Shown here: one piece after another, positions 61,859-64,000 of the stretch | How the letters are laid out: each line of letters opens with the position of its first letter | Numbering within the stretch: the stretch's first letter is position 1 | Origin: Botryosphaeria dothidea | Lineage: Eukaryota > Ascomycota > Dothideomycetes > Botryosphaeriales > Botryosphaeriaceae | Assembly (NCBI GenBank): GCA_011503125.2 | Contig: WWBZ02000051.1 | Coordinates: 3,224,001 to 3,288,000 of the forward strand | Length of the DNA stretch: 64,000 bases | Direction of reading: 5' to 3' | Position numbers and translations under genes: made by a program | Notes under the pieces: generated by a model | Database searches by the model: none | Told to the model about the DNA's origin: nothing | What the model saw: the letters and a program-made list of their open reading frames with translations, nothing else

Positions 61859-64000
61859 CTAGTATCTAGTTCGAGATTGTTGTAATAGTTCTTGCACATC
61901 TTGGTAGTTTCTGAGGAAGTGGGCCTGGAGCTGCGCTTCGGGCCGAAAGCCCAACTTGAAGAAGTCACATTTTTCGTCATCGCATTTGAAAGGCCGACTG
62001 TGGACTGAAAGGTGGCGATCTCTCTCAGCTTTTGCCTCGAACCCGTTTCGATAGCGAAAGCACCCTGGTCTGGAGCATGGATACAACCGATCGCCGTGAA
62101 TTTCGTGTAGTTGAGAGCAGTTACAATCTATCTCATGGTTTTCTTTGGAGAAAATTGATTTTTCGAAAACGGTCCGCACTGAGATTTGGGAAATGGATAT
62201 AGTAAGTGGATCAGCTTCCATCAACATTTGTGCTACAGTGGAATAAGCATGTTTGTTTTGAAACTGGCGTAGTCCTTTACTAGGGACGCAGTAGGGAAGA
62301 ATAAGGGTAATATTTACCATCGTCGAGGCTGAGCTCACGCAGTCGCTTTCTCCAGAAAGTATTGATAGTCAACAAATTCTCATATAACTCCACAGATGTC
62401 TCTTCGAACGGCTTAAGATCCGGTGCAGCCGGTATTCGTGAAGCCGAATCGAAACGAAAACACGGATTCTTCCGATGTAAGATAAGTCTTTGGAGGTCAC
62501 CTGTCAGCTCAATTGCTGATGCCTTGGCGCTTTCCCTGACATGTTCGAGCCAATATGAACAAGCGTAATTTTCCAACACGTAAGCGCCATCGCAAATCCT
62601 CGTTTTCAGCAATTGGTCTTGTAGGTCAGCAGTGAAGCAATTCGAGCAAAGATAGCTGATACAGGTTGCAGCGATTGTAGCATGGGCGGGAGCTTCCTTG
62701 AGGTAATTCTTGCTCTGAGGCCCAAACAGGTATCTGGCAAAAAGTCAGGTCGTGACAAGAGTAGGTAGTATCAGTCCTTACTCTTTGGCGGTGAAATGGA
62801 CAAATTCAACATACCCACCAACTTCCTCTATGATCGGGCCGCATCGTTGAAGGATGTTCAGAAGTAATCCTTGGCAGCCCTTGGTGGGGTCTCCGCTGCG
62901 GCATCTGAGTGCGAGTAGGATCTCATGCTTAGTTACCGGAACACAACAGCAGCCTATCCATTCAAGGATTGTCCTTGCTTGTTCGCGTTCTCGAGGACGC
63001 AAGTCTTCGTCAATTCGTTTCATGATCCTTCCGTAGCTGCATTAACTTAGCGATGTACCTACAATCAGCGCAGGAATTTGACTTACGCCTGGCCCAATCC
63101 ATCTGGCAGACTGGTTGCTTCTGATTTCATTTCTTCCAAACTATCCTGGACACCTAAGTTATCGCAAACAAGTTTCGCATAGAGAAACATCCCTGAGTTA
63201 TTACAATTCAATCTCACGACGAGTGTGCGCTTAATGGGTCTTGTACTTACTTTTTGAGTTTGGTCCGATGCTTTCTGCAAGCGTCTGAAACTCCTTTATG
63301 TCCACATCTACGCACATGTTCGACATCATTTCGTCCACTCTTTTGTCCACATACGATTGTACATCTTGACTATTTCCGTCGTGGATGCGAATCACATCGA
63401 CTTTGGAACCCAGAGTCATGGCAATGTCTTGCTCAGCTCTGCTGCTTATCAAAACTTTGACATTGTCTTGAACATCACACAACTCTAAAAATGAGCGGAG
63501 GAGGCGTGGTCTATCACACTCGGGAATTTCATCAAGCCCATCAATGACAAGGTACGTTGTAGGTAGTTGCTTCAGAATATTCTTCATCACGTCAGTCGAA
63601 TATTCGACTGACGTTGAAAGTTGATCCAAATTCTCATGGTAGGCGGCAGATATGAGTGGTCGAAGATCTTTGTTGGAGATTACAAGCTGGAAAATCAGGA
63701 AGTGGACTATCTTTAGCAGGGAAATCTCGGAAGGGGCTTGGTAGGTCAAAAAGAGGAAGGCTACCGGATCTCCTCTTGTCTGAAGTTTACGGATCAACAG
63801 TGAGCTAAGACATGTTTTTCCTAGAACTCGTTAGAGAATCTGACTTATGAAACAGCAATTTGAGCCATACCAGCCCCAGGTATTCCTTGGAGCCAAAGGA
63901 GACGCATCCCACTATTTTTTGGGTCCATCCAGTCTTTGTAGTTGTTCATGCGATGAAGCCAATCCCAGGACTTCACAGAGCATCGATTCAGATGCCTTTC
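61859..64000 (-). CDS. NACHT NLR with C-terminal C2H2-like zinc fingers (5' end outside window)
   Basis: Multi-exon gene reading leftward from the window edge. Seen in order: WDWLHRMNNYKDWMD; Walker A split by an intron as LWLQGIPGAG|KTCLSSLLI (about 63815-63870); Walker B TYLVIDGLDEIPECDR (about 63530); SSRAEQDIA; a winged-helix-like part (EQARTILEWIGCC, VPVTKHEILLAL, VEFVHFTAKEYL); and a helical stretch (LRELSLDDG). An intron with acceptor near 62278 joins this to the last exon. That exon has two Cys/His clusters, CSRPGCFRYRNGFEAKAERD with HLSVH, then CDDEKCDFFKLGF with HF, near the stop at 61859. This NACHT-zinc-finger layout is a known fungal NLR class. The effector/N-terminal domain is beyond 64000. 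Confidence 0.82.

Noticed and set aside
1..64000. CRISPR arrays, rRNA and tRNA genes
   Set aside because: No spaced direct repeats, rRNA-like conserved blocks or complete tRNA arms were noticed; a tRNA scan was not possible by eye.

Overview
The window is nuclear DNA of a filamentous ascomycete (Pezizomycotina). Genes carry short GT-AG introns, mostly 45-70 bp. Housekeeping genes (HID1, TFIIH helicase XPB/Ssl2, an AIM6-like protein) are of fungal type. The accessory genes (highly reducing PKS, HET, PNP- and zinc-finger NLR proteins) belong to families expanded in filamentous fungi. A Dothideomycete is a reasonable guess, but I could not test it.

Layout. 1-10 kb holds a 3'-cut epoxide hydrolase, HID1, XPB/Ssl2 (divergent from HID1) and a secreted AIM6-like protein. 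10-16 kb is a decay zone: a PNP-NACHT-ankyrin NLR pseudogene interrupted by a solo Copia-type LTR, a CrtC/AttH-like pseudogene with a nonsense codon and a frameshift, and a doubtful Cys-pair protein. 16-22 kb holds an aromatic/2-aminoadipate type aminotransferase and an LCCL-domain membrane protein. 22-23.4 kb holds a GST-like gene broken at a C11 and a G24 homopolymer. 25-38.2 kb looks like a small biosynthetic cluster: an MFS transporter, a 4,5-dihydroxyphthalate decarboxylase-like enzyme, a cytochrome P450, and a reducing PKS transcribed divergently from the P450. 39.7-44 kb holds a protein kinase followed by a HET-domain protein, possibly one fused gene. 44.5-52.4 kb holds a LaeA-like methyltransferase, an NmrA-like NAD(P)-binding protein and a full-length ABCA-type ABC transporter. 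53.5-60 kb holds a mitochondrial PPR-like protein, a small secreted cysteine-rich protein and an amidoligase-like protein. 60-64 kb holds a second solo LTR of the same family, a broken membrane-protein gene, a possible P450 relic, and the 3' part of a NACHT/C2H2 NLR that runs off the window.

How the genes fit together. The PKS, P450, decarboxylase and MFS could act together: a polyketide is made, trimmed and oxidised, then exported. The PKS as read carries a frameshift between KS and AT. Its DH lacks the catalytic histidine and its ER is shortened around the cofactor site, so it would make a beta-hydroxy polyketide or nothing. The NLR, HET and kinase genes flanking the cluster are typical of fungal non-self recognition, and several are decayed. 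The two solo LTRs, each with a perfect 5-bp target duplication, show past retrotransposition, one of them into an NLR. I saw no rRNA, tRNA or CRISPR.
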